The translations under genes were made by a program, and so were the position numbers. DNA of 64,000 bases from Grammothele lineata (Eukaryota; Basidiomycota; Agaricomycetes; Polyporales; Polyporaceae), in contig NDFF03000055.1 of NCBI GenBank assembly GCA_002150815.3, positions 186,001-250,000 of the forward strand. The letters run 5' to 3'. Each line of letters opens with the position of its first letter. The first letter of the stretch is position 1. The notes beneath the pieces are model-generated. The model searched no databases. It was given only the letters and a program-made list of their open reading frames with translations, and was not told the DNA's origin. Positions 10,293 through 20,947 of this stretch are shown piece after piece.

Positions 10293-11034
10293 TTAGTGCT
10301 TCTTCTTGCCGCCGACGCTGAAGGACGTCCAGACGGGGTTGCCACTGGAGGCGCTCGAGACAGAGAACGCGGTGAGCGCGGCGCAGTAAGCGAGGACTGG
10401 ACACGTAGGATCATTAGTCAAGGACATTGGACGTCATTGGGAGACACGTACGGAGGGCGGCGGTAACAAGGGAGAAGATGACAAGGGTTTGCGCATCCCC
10501 GCAGAGAGCGAAGGTGGCCGCGGCAGGGTCGCAAGTCTTGAAAATGCCATTGGTCACACCCATGGCCTGCACGGCCACAACGATCCACATAATGGAAACG
10601 CCAACTGGAAAGGGGGGCCCAGGATCAGTCGGAGAACTATACAGCAACCAGCCAATACACACCGAGCCAAACCAGTTCACCAATAACCGTCAGAGTGTAC
10701 GACTTCTCCTTTGCCATGTCTAGGGTCAAGCTGAAAGCGCACTCAGTTAGGAATGAATGCTGCTGGTAACAGGAGCGTGCGACGTACATGAGGGGTAGCG
10801 AAAGAATGGACAGCTCGCCAGTCGCGACGCCAAGGGTGCCATATCCCTTCCCTCCCGTGAAGATGGTACCCGCAGTGAGGAGGGTGAGGGAGCTCATTGC
10901 ATGAGAGATAATGGCGGTGATTGCGGCCACCGCTGTACGCGCAGAACCGCAGGAATCAGTACCAAACGACGATCACCATTCAGGGGGGAATACGTACTGA
11001 AGACCACCTCGCGAACAGTGACAATCCAGACCAT
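10293..11034 (-). CDS. MARVEL-like 4-TM protein, copy 4
   Basis: Best-preserved member (about 170 aa). From ATG 11034: MVWIVTVREVVF; then TVAAITAIISHAMSSL (helix 1) and LSILSLPLI (helix 2); then LDMAKEKSYTLTVIGELV; then VGVSIMWIVVAVQAMGV (helix 3), a Cys loop (FKTCDPAAATFALCGDAQ) and LVIFSLVTAAL (helix 4 start). The last exon gives LLAYCAALTAFSV and a tail with NPVWTSFSVGGKKKH, stop TAA at 10293-10295. Five introns of about 55 nt all have GT/AG ends and the same positions as in copies 2 and 3. The paired cysteines before helix 4 and four hydrophobic segments fit MARVEL-type proteins. The lysine-rich end would face the cytosol. Confidence 0.75.
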
Positions 11035-11139
11035 TGTGCGCAGACCTGTACGCAAGAAGAAAGACAGAAGTGGGCGACGAAACTGCACGGAAAGGGACCA
11101 GCCAGAGCAAAATGGGACAGCCAGCACGGCCGACGGGGG

Positions 11140-11147
11140 CTTATATA
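11140..11147 (-). promoter_or_regulatory. TATA box of array copy 4
   Basis: TATATAAG on the minus strand, 106 bp upstream of the ATG at 11034, similar in spacing to the TATA box of copy 2. Confidence 0.65.
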
Positions 11148-13208
11148 CACGGTCTCACGCAGCATCATCGTGCCGTCGCAAAGAGATCAGGCCCGGATTA
11201 CGCACGGCCGATGGAGATCTGCCGGAAGCGTCGCTGGCGGCTCGCGCTGCGCTGCGCCTCCGAGTATAAATATCCTGCTTCCGCACGCCGCCGCGGAGGA
11301 CGTCGCGGCCCCCCAACGTTCGAGATGGCCGCTGTCCACGGCCTGTACGGGGGAGATGGCAGCCTTGCAGGTGTCGCTCCGAGGACATGGGGGTCAAAGC
11401 AGGATGATTGATCACCGATGCACGTCACCACGCGGCGTTGTGGAAGCAGCGCCTACCCCTGGTCCCTAATTGGGATAGAATGCGGAGCCGAGAAGCACGA
11501 CGGAAAGCAACATCGCGATTACGCGCGTGCTTATCGTCTTTCAGCTAGCCTCTTCAAAGCTTCAAACAGGCTACAAACCGCCACAGGCCAGTGTAGAAAC
11601 TTATGTCGGATCTGTATACAGCATTGAGGCTTTGATTCACTGCCTCCTGCTGCCGCCACAGACGCCTGCCCTTTAACAACAAGCTCGAATATTGACAATA
11701 AACTACTGTTAGGCGTTCATTTGACAACACGCTATTGTTATGCCACCGCCGCTGCTATGTTTGAACGTGGGTGAACGCAGAAGGGGTCCCAGGGAAGTGC
11801 AAGTGTTACTCAAGGTTGCTCAGGAAACGGGAAGTCGACAGCGAACTTCACACGAGGCTGTCGCCGTGTGCGACGATCGCTGCGCCTCATTCCGCAAGCG
11901 CCGTCTGATAAACGCGCCAGTCCAGGCTCTGCCTCGACTTCGACCGCCCCTTCCGGGCCCTTCAGTCCTCCTGGCCACACAAAGCCAAGCCCGCCGGGGA
12001 ACAGCCTGGTAGAACGTCCCTAGATGCGCTCTTCCTACAGCGTGGACACGCTCAGACTGACAGCGAGGCCCTACCATACGCGTGTATCCTGAAGTCAACC
12101 TGATGTAGCTTCCAGGAATACTTGCGCAGCAGACTGGCGGTGCACCTCCCCGCTCTCGCAACACGGAAGCAGACACATATAGCGCATGAACGCCGGAGAT
12201 GAACAGATAGAGTGGGCGTGTACCGATTCGACGCCAGCTCCGTGATGACATACTCGGTCTTCCCTAACTATGTATCATTAATAATGAAGGTTACATGGAG
12301 GCCCTTCTGGCCTCGAATGTTGAGTGGACGAACGTCTATGTTGGTCTCATTGTAGCCTTTGAGGCCTCGACGCCATCAGTCACCGCATTCAGTCATGATT
12401 TCGAGGCTCGGAGGTGGGATCGCAGCGCCGTGTCACGCCAAATAACATGATCATCAAACAGCCTCAGCGCGTTCTTACCGACGGCCTCTTTGCAAGAGCA
12501 CGATTGTGGAAATGATACACAACAGTGGCAACACTTCGAAGTTGTGGCCGTTCGGCGGCATGACATCATCCTCTCCGGCCCGCGGCCGGAGAACTGACTT
12601 GGACAGAACTCGAAGTTCCAGACCCTCACGACGTGAGCAACTCAAGTCGCTCGCACGGCCGTTCAAGCCTTGATCAAGAAAGCGTGCTATGATATAGCTC
12701 TACTTCTAGCATTACCAGGAGCACATACTGTGATATCGCTAGTAGCTACAGCGTCATCGAGAGCGAGCAACGAGCAGACATCAAGCGCTTGAAGTACCGT
12801 AACATTAAACGTCTGCGGCTCCCCGCGGGAGGCCGCGCGCAGCATCTCCGAGTACTTTTCGCTTGGGACGGGCGTCCGTGATTATACATGTCGGGTGAGC
12901 GAGGGAGGAGGGGGGGGAGATCCGAGGGCGCCGTGGATGGAGGAGCGCGGGGCGAGGGCGTGCGCGTCAGCTGTCGTGTGATCATGAGGTCCTGATGAGA
13001 GGACTCGTGCCCGTCAGGGACGGAGGGTTCAAGGGGAGGCAGCGAGGAGGGTGATAAGGTGAATCGAAGCCGTCGACGGCGGTCCCGTGCGAGGGGCGGG
13101 AAGGCGGACGCCTGCTTGAGAAGTAGCCGGCGGCCGCCTGCACGGGCGGGAGAAGCGGGCGGGGTATCGGGCCCGGGGAGGGCTGTTGAAGCCGGGCTAG
13201 GGGAGGCC
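11148..13208. other. Two-kilobase stretch without a recognised gene
   Basis: Only short, overlapping, motif-free open frames. No fifth array copy was found. The minus-strand frame at 12746-13327 runs into the permease end and has random-looking Ser/Pro/Arg-rich composition. Confidence 0.5.
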
Positions 13209-16057
13209 TCAGACGACCTGCGCGACCGCACCCTTCTCGCCGTACGTGGGCGGGGGGAGGACGTCCACGTTCGCGGTGTCGAGGTCTTGGCGGTTGGACT
13301 GGGGGCCCTTGTAGTGGATACGGCCACCTGCGAAGTACCAGATGCTGTGCAGGGGTTCGTGGCCGATCAGTATGTGGATGACGAAATGCGGCGAGAGAAG
13401 CCGCGACTCACAGCGAGAGCAGGATGACGCCACCCGTGATAGGCTGTACGCGAGGGATCGTCCATCAGCAACAGGGTAGGCGTCGGGACACTGAAAACTC
13501 ACAGCAGCATAGTTCATTGTCTCGCCCGTCACGGGCAGGTACGTCGGCAGCGCGAAGATGATGCAGACGAAGCACGTCCAGAGAATACAGATGATGTTCG
13601 CGGCCCAGCCTACAATGCCGTCTCCCATGTAGAACGGACCTGGAGTGAATTTGACGTCTGGGTGGTTCCTGAAGTAGCGACGGCTATTCGGCAAGTCAGT
13701 ATACATTCAGCGCCTCCAGAGATAAACGCCGCGTACCAGAAGATGGGGATGATGTACGAGAAGTCCAGGGCCATGGCGGTCATCGCGAAGATAGCATTGA
13801 CGGCGATGGCACTCGCGAGATCGAGCAGACCCGGGAGGATCGAGACCACGGTCACCAGCCAAATGGCACGGAGAGGGGTCCGGGTCCTGGAGTCGATGTG
13901 GCCAAAGAAACCGCGATCGGGGAGGCCGTTGTCGCGGCTGAAGGCATACACGGTACGGGACACGGCCTGGAGGGCGGTCTGGCACACGAAGAACGCCGTG
14001 AAGCACACGAACACCCAGATGAAGAGCGCTCCAGGCTTGCCCATGCGCAAGACCATGATCTGTATATACAAATGGTTAGCGCTGTATGACGACAGTTGTG
14101 TACATCAGATGCGCGTTACGTACGTCAAGGAAGGCAGACCCCGAGAGTGTAGTAAGATCCTCGCTAAACTGGGCGTCAGCACAAGCCATGAAGGAGAAAT
14201 GGTGGACGGGTTCTTACAAGGGGCCCGAGCAGAGAATGAGGACGATGTTCAGAAGCCACCCAAGGATGCCGGTACCAATGACTATCGGAACGGGGTGAGT
14301 AGTTGAAGTCTACAAGGAGGTTAGCCCTTACCGGCAATGAAGATAGCCGAAGGGGCCGCGTAGGCTGCGCGCTTGACTTCTTCACTATGGGTACGCATGA
14401 GTATCTCTACTAAAGGAGAACCAGGTGCGCAGAACTCACGAGATGTGGGCTGTCGCGTCGTAGTCCTAACACACGACCAAAATGAGAGATCAACCAAACC
14501 GCCGCAACCGATTAAACACATACCGTCATCTAAAAATCACGGTGTGGGTCAGCATGTAAGTGACTTGCCAAAGACGGCCACACATACCGTCCATTGGACA
14601 CTGAGCAGACCGAACAGGAACGAGAGACCGTTGTTCCACCCGCCAGTCTGGTTCATGAAACCCGCACTACCGAAGACATACGACGCCGAATGCATGTCAC
14701 TACGGTGCGTAGTCGCGAGCAGCACAATGATGATGACTAAAAAGTCGTGTCAGAGAGAAAGGAGTCGTGAAGAGGTGAGCTCTCGCACTGATAGTGGCTC
14801 CGAGGTTGATGAACACGAAACCGCTCGTCAGACGTGCAAGTTGGCGAGTTGCAAGGCAGTTCTGCCACCAGTGTGAGCACAGTGGAGGAGGGTACACCGC
14901 ATAAGGAAACTTACAAGCACGCCGTGAAGGACCAGCAGACCGGCAAAGAGGCCGACAGTCTTGCCGGGTGTGATCGTAAAGTCACCATCCTACGTCGCGC
15001 AAAGTAAATAACGATGTCATGACAGGATCAAGTTAAGACGATGCACTTTGCCGACAGTGACAGCGGCCCAGATCATGTTAGCCAGACCGAACTCCGTGGA
15101 GGACAGACCAAGGATCTGTCCAAGAATGTTCAGCCAGCCGACGACCCAGCCGACTATGGCACGGTGTTTACGAGGGACGAGCTGCGCGGACGCGGTGTAC
15201 CTAACAAATAATCTGTTACTCCAGAACATACACGAATAATGCCAACACTCACAAGCCGCCGCATGTGGGGAACGCGCTGACAATCTCGGCGATGCTGGCA
15301 CCTGAAACTAGGTTAGCGCTGCCGAAAGAAGCGTCTGGGGCGATAATAAGGCGGCGAGTATGTTCGACGTAGCAGCGCTTCGTTCTGCGTCAGGAACATC
15401 GAAGAGCACGGATTCGGACGGTACAAAAGGAACGAACGCATTTTGCAGAGCGAAACGTCAAGCGCCGCAGTGCGCTAACGGCACAGGTGTGAGAGCCCGG
15501 TTTGCCGGTGGAGCTCTTCGACAGGTGGAAGACGGTGAGCCGAAGAGAACATGCTCTCCATGGCCATACGCGGGGAAATCCAAGGTCCGGATCGTACGCG
15601 TGACCCTGCCCGCGCTCGCGCGGGAGGAGTAGCATAGATAGGATGCGTCATTCCGATGCATCCGGAACAGCCTGCGGACGACGCAGCGCCGATGGGAAGG
15701 CAGATACGCACCGAGAGTGAAGCACATCGTCGCGCCCAGGATCCAGCACCATGTCACCGAGGAAGGTCCACCGACGAGCAGAGGCGTGTTGAAGGTCGTT
15801 GCGACACTGGAACAGAGGCCCATGATGCTGAACGCGAAGCTGATCTGGGGACGAACGTCAGTGATTGAGTCGCAGGTGCGATAGATGCAGGCACATACGG
15901 TGGCGATGTTGGAGAACTCGCGCTTGAAGGACGGGACATAACCAATCTCGAGGAGCTTGTTGTCGTCGTCGACGGAGTTGTCGCTGCCGGAGGCGACGGA
16001 GCGGGCATCTGCCTGGGCATCCTTCTTGGCCGGGGAGGGTAGGACTGGTGCGGACAT
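13209..16057 (-). CDS. Amino-acid/GABA permease (APC superfamily)
   Basis: Multi-pass transporter of the fungal GABA/amino-acid/choline permease group (about 530 aa, some 12 helices, many introns). Start ATG 16057 (MSAPVLPSPAKKDAQ); an in-frame Met 32 codons upstream is judged less likely. Family landmarks in order: IGYVPSFKREFSNIAT, SFAFSIMGLCSSV, FNTPLLVGGPSSVTWCW, ASIAEIVSAFPTCGG, SAQLVPRKHRAIVGWV, SSTEFGLANMIWAAV, SGFVFINLGATIS, WNNGLSFLFGLLSVQW, YDATAHISEEVKRAAY, FFVCQTALQAVSRTV, FSRDNGLPDRGFFG, and near the end GGRIHYKGPQSNR. It imports amino acids or GABA at the plasma or vacuolar membrane; the substrate cannot be told. One intron (15302-15711, 410 nt) is about seven times longer than the others. 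Confidence 0.9.
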
Positions 16058-18114
16058 GATGGCGGTCGAGAGACAAGAGGAGCGCTGCGCTGGAGAGGTT
16101 GATAACGGCCCAGGGGACGAGGAATTGATGGAGGCCGCTGTGGCAGACTTCATTCAGGTCGCGTGCGCCAAGGGGCTTGCGCCGCGCGGAAAATCAACTG
16201 CTATCGCCGGGCCCGACCAGAGACTCAGAGGTCCGCCCGACGGCGCGAGGCACGATCGCCCGCTCGCTGCCGTCGCCGGGGCCGCGCGCGGGGTGCCGGA
16301 CGTCGCCCGGGGAGGCCCCGCCCGCTGTGGCTGCTCGCGGCTGGTAGCGGCCCATGCGGACTTTTTCGCCATTTTAGCCGCCCCTCGATCAGGACGGCTT
16401 GGCGGAACGCGTCACGGCGCGTCGCGTCCAATCACAACGCACGTGCGTCCTCTCCATCACGCTGCCGTAACGCGCTGGCATGTCACTGCGCCGCTTTTTC
16501 TCTCTCGTCCCAGATCGCGAGCTTGGCGATAAGAACATATTCTACCCCTCTACATTCCTCTGCTTGTCAAATTGCCCCGTCTTGACGCTACAGGGTGGAA
16601 GAGGATCTAGCCTGCTACATCTCCAAATTCGGAGCCGACGACTCAAAGGCTCGAGGTCGTGTGCGGGGCCTCAGAGCAAATGATGAGATTCAAGTACTCT
16701 CCAGACAGCCGATGTCTATCCAAAAATCGGGTATCAGCGATATCTTCAAGTCGTTGAGAGGATGATCTCTTGTTTTCGTTTTACGCGGACGGCGGTATGC
16801 ATGTAGAGGAGGTCGGTATAGGGCATCAACGACGGGATTTGTAGGTACCTCTCTCAAGTCCGGAAGGCCACCCCCTTCCGAGCTCGACATATAGTAACTA
16901 TATTGACGGCGAAGTCTACCGTTGTGCAGGAGCCACTTCGACTGCACCTCGTGTGACACGGTCGAAACACCCTTCGGGACCCGCAGCCGTTGAGATATCC
17001 ATAGCACAGGCATGAGCAAAACGGCATCGTGCTTTGTGATCAGGTGTGTGTGCTTCTGGCGTACCATCGCAGTGTTCACTCACTACTTGCTGACATAGGG
17101 CGTGTGGTTATTTACAGGCACACTGTGGTGTTGCTATCGTACTTCCCAACTGCCGCCGTTAACCTTCTGCCAAGACAGCCGATCATGCTCGTCTATCTTG
17201 GCCGCATACATGGGGCGTCGATCTCACTTGGATCTCACACGACATCGCCACGCAACCTCTTCTCATCCGTCATGGACGAAAGGCCATCTCAGTGTTCGCG
17301 GGACGCTATTATATTCAATACACAAATTTGACTGGCATCGCTCCCAATATCGCTCGTCAACGTCAAGTGGTACGGGCCACGCTGCTCACTTCCCACCCCT
17401 CCCCAACTTGTTCTATTGGGCTGGTCATTGGTCCCGAAGGCGGTGCGTATAGGACGGCGGCCGCATCTTGCCGAAGAACAAACCTCCTTATCCGTATGCC
17501 TTTCTGACGCCAAGTGTGCCGAGGCCATGGTGCGTCCTCTACGCATTCTCACTTGAGCGTGCGTTGAATCCCATCCGCCAGAGAATCCACTCCTCCTGGG
17601 AGCAAATACAGTCTCTCGGAGGCGAGATGGGGCGACTGCGGTGCACCAACGTCTCCGGATCATCTATTATCTGATAAGATGAGACCGCGCAACTCATCTT
17701 GGGAAGCATCCCCCGACACACCCGACTCTATGCAGACGTGCTTCTGTACCTGGCTGTTCGAATCGACTACGGCCTGAACACGGCTTCTCATGCAAATGCG
17801 CGCTGGCCGCCTACGCCTGACATATTCAACAGGCGACGCGCTTCCATAGCCCGAATAACGACACGTGAAGGCTGCCACGGCGCCCCGTTCTTCCTCAAGC
17901 GACTCCCACGTCCCGCTTGTACGCGCACTATTTCCTCTCACCCTCCCTCCCCGTACACACGCTCGACGTACCACAAGGCAGCCGTTCTCCCCTTGGGATA
18001 TCTGATAAGATGGGGTTCGAACGTACATTGACTCTCGTCGTCCCACTCCCCCCTCCTCCGGGAACGACTCCTCCTCCCTCCTTCGTCCTGCGACTGGCCG
18101 CTCGACCCGCCACC
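16058..18114. other. Divergent upstream region of permease and MFS genes
   Basis: Two kilobases between the starts of two divergent transporter genes. No gene was recognised. The 129-codon minus-strand frame at 16690-17079 has no known motif and no convincing splice partners. Confidence 0.5.
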
Positions 18115-20496
18115 ATGTCCGAAAAGCGCCAGAGCTCCCTCGAGAAGTCGCCGGCCGAAGTCAGCGAGAAGTCGTCCGTCGACCGGTCGCCCTCGGCGGA
18201 CGAGCAGGCTTCGCTCGGGTACACGACGCCGGCGAGGGCTCCGAAACCCAAACTCCCGTATGCGTGGCAGCTGGTGATGATCATCTTGACGTGTTTGTGT
18301 ACTTGTAGGTGCGTTCCGCCTTTGACGTGCGCAGCCGAGCTAACAGCCCGCTACTTCCAGTCGGGAACCACTGGTCGAACGTACGTTTAGTGTTTTGCGA
18401 CGGTTACAACGGTTGCTCATTATCTCGTCGATACAGGGCCTCATTGTGTCAGTGGATCGACATCGCTGCGGTACCTCTATCTGACATCGTGAGCTCTATG
18501 CAGATCTCTTAAAACCACCATCATCAAGGAGACGCACATCAACAACTCTCAGTTCGCCACGCTCGTACGTTCATGAAAACTACCTGCCGACCTTTCAGTG
18601 TCTCACTGTCCTGTATTTGCTTGTAGGTCGCTGTAACGAACCTCGTCAACACCTTCCTCTGCATCGGCCTCGGCTTCTACATCGACAAATGGGGCGGGTC
18701 CATCATGTCCGTCATCCTCGCAGGCTTCCACCTTGCCGGCGCGATGGTCATGTCCGGCGCGGCGACGAACAACCTCAACAGCTACCCTCTCCTTATCGTC
18801 GGCAAGGTCCTCGCCGCCATCGGAGACGGCTCCCTCGATAACGCCCAACATCGTATCTTCTCGACCTATTTCGCCCCCGGAAAGGGCTTTGCCTTCTCCA
18901 TCGGTAAGCGCGCTTCATGCCACCTTGAGCGTGACATCTGCTTACCTCGTTATGCTAGGTGCGATTTGGTGTGTTGCAAACCTCGCCCAGTTCACAGGAC
19001 AGTCGACGGCGAACGTGATCACCCAGAACTTGGGCTCGTACGCCTGGGCGCTGTGGATCTCCTCCGTCATCGCGCTCTTCTCCTTCCTCTGCGCAGTGAC
19101 CGTCTTCTTCCTCGATCGCTTCCTCCGCGTGCGCTACGACGTGACGGACCAGACCAGCGGTCTGCGCCACACCGGCCGGGCCAAGGGCGGCAAGTTCGAC
19201 ATCCGCGCTATCAAGCACCTGCCCACTACGTTCTGGCTCGTCGTCCTCTTCGCCGTCTTCGAGAACGCCGGCGTGCAGTCCTTCGTGTCCATCTCCACGT
19301 GAGTTCCCTTCCCCTTCCCCTTCCCCTCCCCCTCCTTCCATCCCGCGCTGTCACTCCGCGCTGGTCCTTCGGAGTGCCGATTGCGCTCGCTGACACGACC
19401 GTGGCTCGCGCAGGCAATTTGCGCAGCAGCGGCTGCAGAAGGGCGCCGTCATCGGCGGCTGGGTCTCGAGCTTCTACCTGCTCCTGCCGGCGGGCCTGAC
19501 GCCGTTCCTCGGTATCTACATCGACATGTTCGGCCAGCGGATCGGGTTCTGTGAGTCAGCCCCGCGGTCGTCGAGTCGCTCGTGACTAACCTTGTCTGTG
19601 AACAGTGTTTATGTCGGGTCTCACGTTCCTCGTGTCGATGCTGCTACTCAAGTTCTCACATTCCGTCCCGACATTTGGTATGCGCGACCCGATTTAGAAT
19701 GTGTAGATACTCGGGCTAAATGCGGTTTTCCCTCAGTCGCTGCGTATGTGTTCTATGCGCTTTCCCAGGTATGGGCGTCCGTGACGACTTCTGTTGTATC
19801 TGCTGACATGATCCACTCAGGCCGTGACGCCGGCTCCACAAGTCGAGATCATCCGAAGCATTATCCCCGACCCCAAGTACTTCGCCACTGGGTAAGAACC
19901 TCTCATGATCGCCTGCCTTGCCTTGGAATGCTGACAGTATCCCCTGCCCAGTTTTGCGATCAAGAGTACGTCACGGGAAAACAGCCTATGTCATACGAGC
20001 TCACCTTTCTCACTATACCGCTACAGAGTCCGTTGTACAAGCCTCCATTGTCATCATCACCACCGCGGCAGGCCGTCTCCAAGACCTCTCTCCGACGGAC
20101 TCCCTCGACCCCGCGGTCTCGCTCTGGCTCGCCTACGCCTTCCTCTCCGTCGCCGTGTCCGGCTTCATGCTCGCCATGTCCTACTTGGCGCCCAACACGC
20201 TCCCGGCCGCACGCCTCTCGCAGCTCCCCCCACGCGACATGCCCGCCGAGGTCGAGAAGCTGGCCCAGGCGCAGGGCATCGTGGTGCACAAGGCGGACCC
20301 GAACGACGAGGACGAGATGAGCGAGATCAAGGTCAAGGAGCGCCTGCTCAAGTCGCCGCAGCCGCGCGGCGTGGTGATGAGCTGGGCGTACCTCCTCGTC
20401 GGGCTCGGGGTCATCTTTATCGGCTGGATCATGTTCGGCCTGGGTGTCAACTGGGGCGTGCACGGCAGTGTCGTCGCTGGCACGGTCGGCGAATGA
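18115..20496 (+). CDS. MFS transporter, MFSD1-like
   Basis: Twelve-helix major facilitator related to lysosomal MFSD1 and its fungal relatives. Start ATG 18115 (MSEKRQSSLEKSPAE), an acidic/Ser-rich cytosolic N-terminus, then first helix LPYAWQLVMIILTCLC. Next come FGNHWSN, KTTIIKETHINNSQFATL and NTFLCIGLGFYIDKWGG (helices 2-3 with the MFS loop), VGKVLAAIGDGSLDNAQ, FAPGKGFAFSIG, NLAQFTGQSTANVI, a central basic loop, FWLVVLFAVFENAGVQ, GWVSSFYLLLPAG, LGIYIDMFGQR, FYALSQAVTPAPQVE, IIPDPKYFATGFA and a last helix before VNWGVHGSV, stop 20494-20496. About ten short introns; the exon joins at 18390-18510 are uncertain. Substrate unknown; the human relative exports dipeptides from lysosomes, so a vacuolar role is an inference. 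Confidence 0.85.
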
Positions 20497-20947
20497 GCGT
20501 GCGGAGTTCTCTGCTATGCTCACGAAATATCAACGTTTACCTCCTTATGCCGTTTTGTCTTTACGACACGCGAAATGTACGGTAGTAGTGCACACGCGTC
20601 TTCGTGTTTTGAATTGTATCTAGGTTTCGAGTCTGCTTCCCAACCACATATTAGGGTTAGGGGTGCCGGTAGAATTGCGCTTCGAGGGCATTTGACGAAT
20701 CGTGTCCAGTCGATGCAGCCCGCCGGGAAGTGGTTCTTCGCTATCATCATGTTTCACCCTCATACATGTGTAGTGGACGTGTCCGCGTTGTGCGCAGAGG
20801 ACGACCTGTGCGGCGAATCCTCTGGCAAATGATCATCGAGCACTGCAGGCCACGTGTTGCGCGTCCACGTAGCGTGGTGACGTGTAACGCTTCGAGTACT
20901 CAACGCGCGCGCGCGCTGCCCAGACCCTCCAGCTTTCTCCTTCGACC
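20497..20947. other. Intergenic region between MFS and chaperone genes
   Basis: 450 bp holding the MFS 3' end and the chaperone promoter. No gene seen. Confidence 0.5.

Noticed and set aside
12746..13327. 193-codon minus-strand frame
   Set aside because: It overlaps the permease 3' end in a different frame; composition is Ser/Pro/Arg-rich with no domain.
16055..16153. Upstream in-frame Met for the permease (adds 32 residues)
   Set aside because: The extra residues are Ser/Pro-rich without conservation, and the MSAPVLPS start looks like the usual short hydrophilic N-terminus. It is kept as an alternative only.
18705..19499. 264-codon plus-strand frame
   Set aside because: It follows the MFS gene frame only for the first exon and then reads through introns in a shifted frame with Arg-rich nonsense; the spliced MFS model explains the region.
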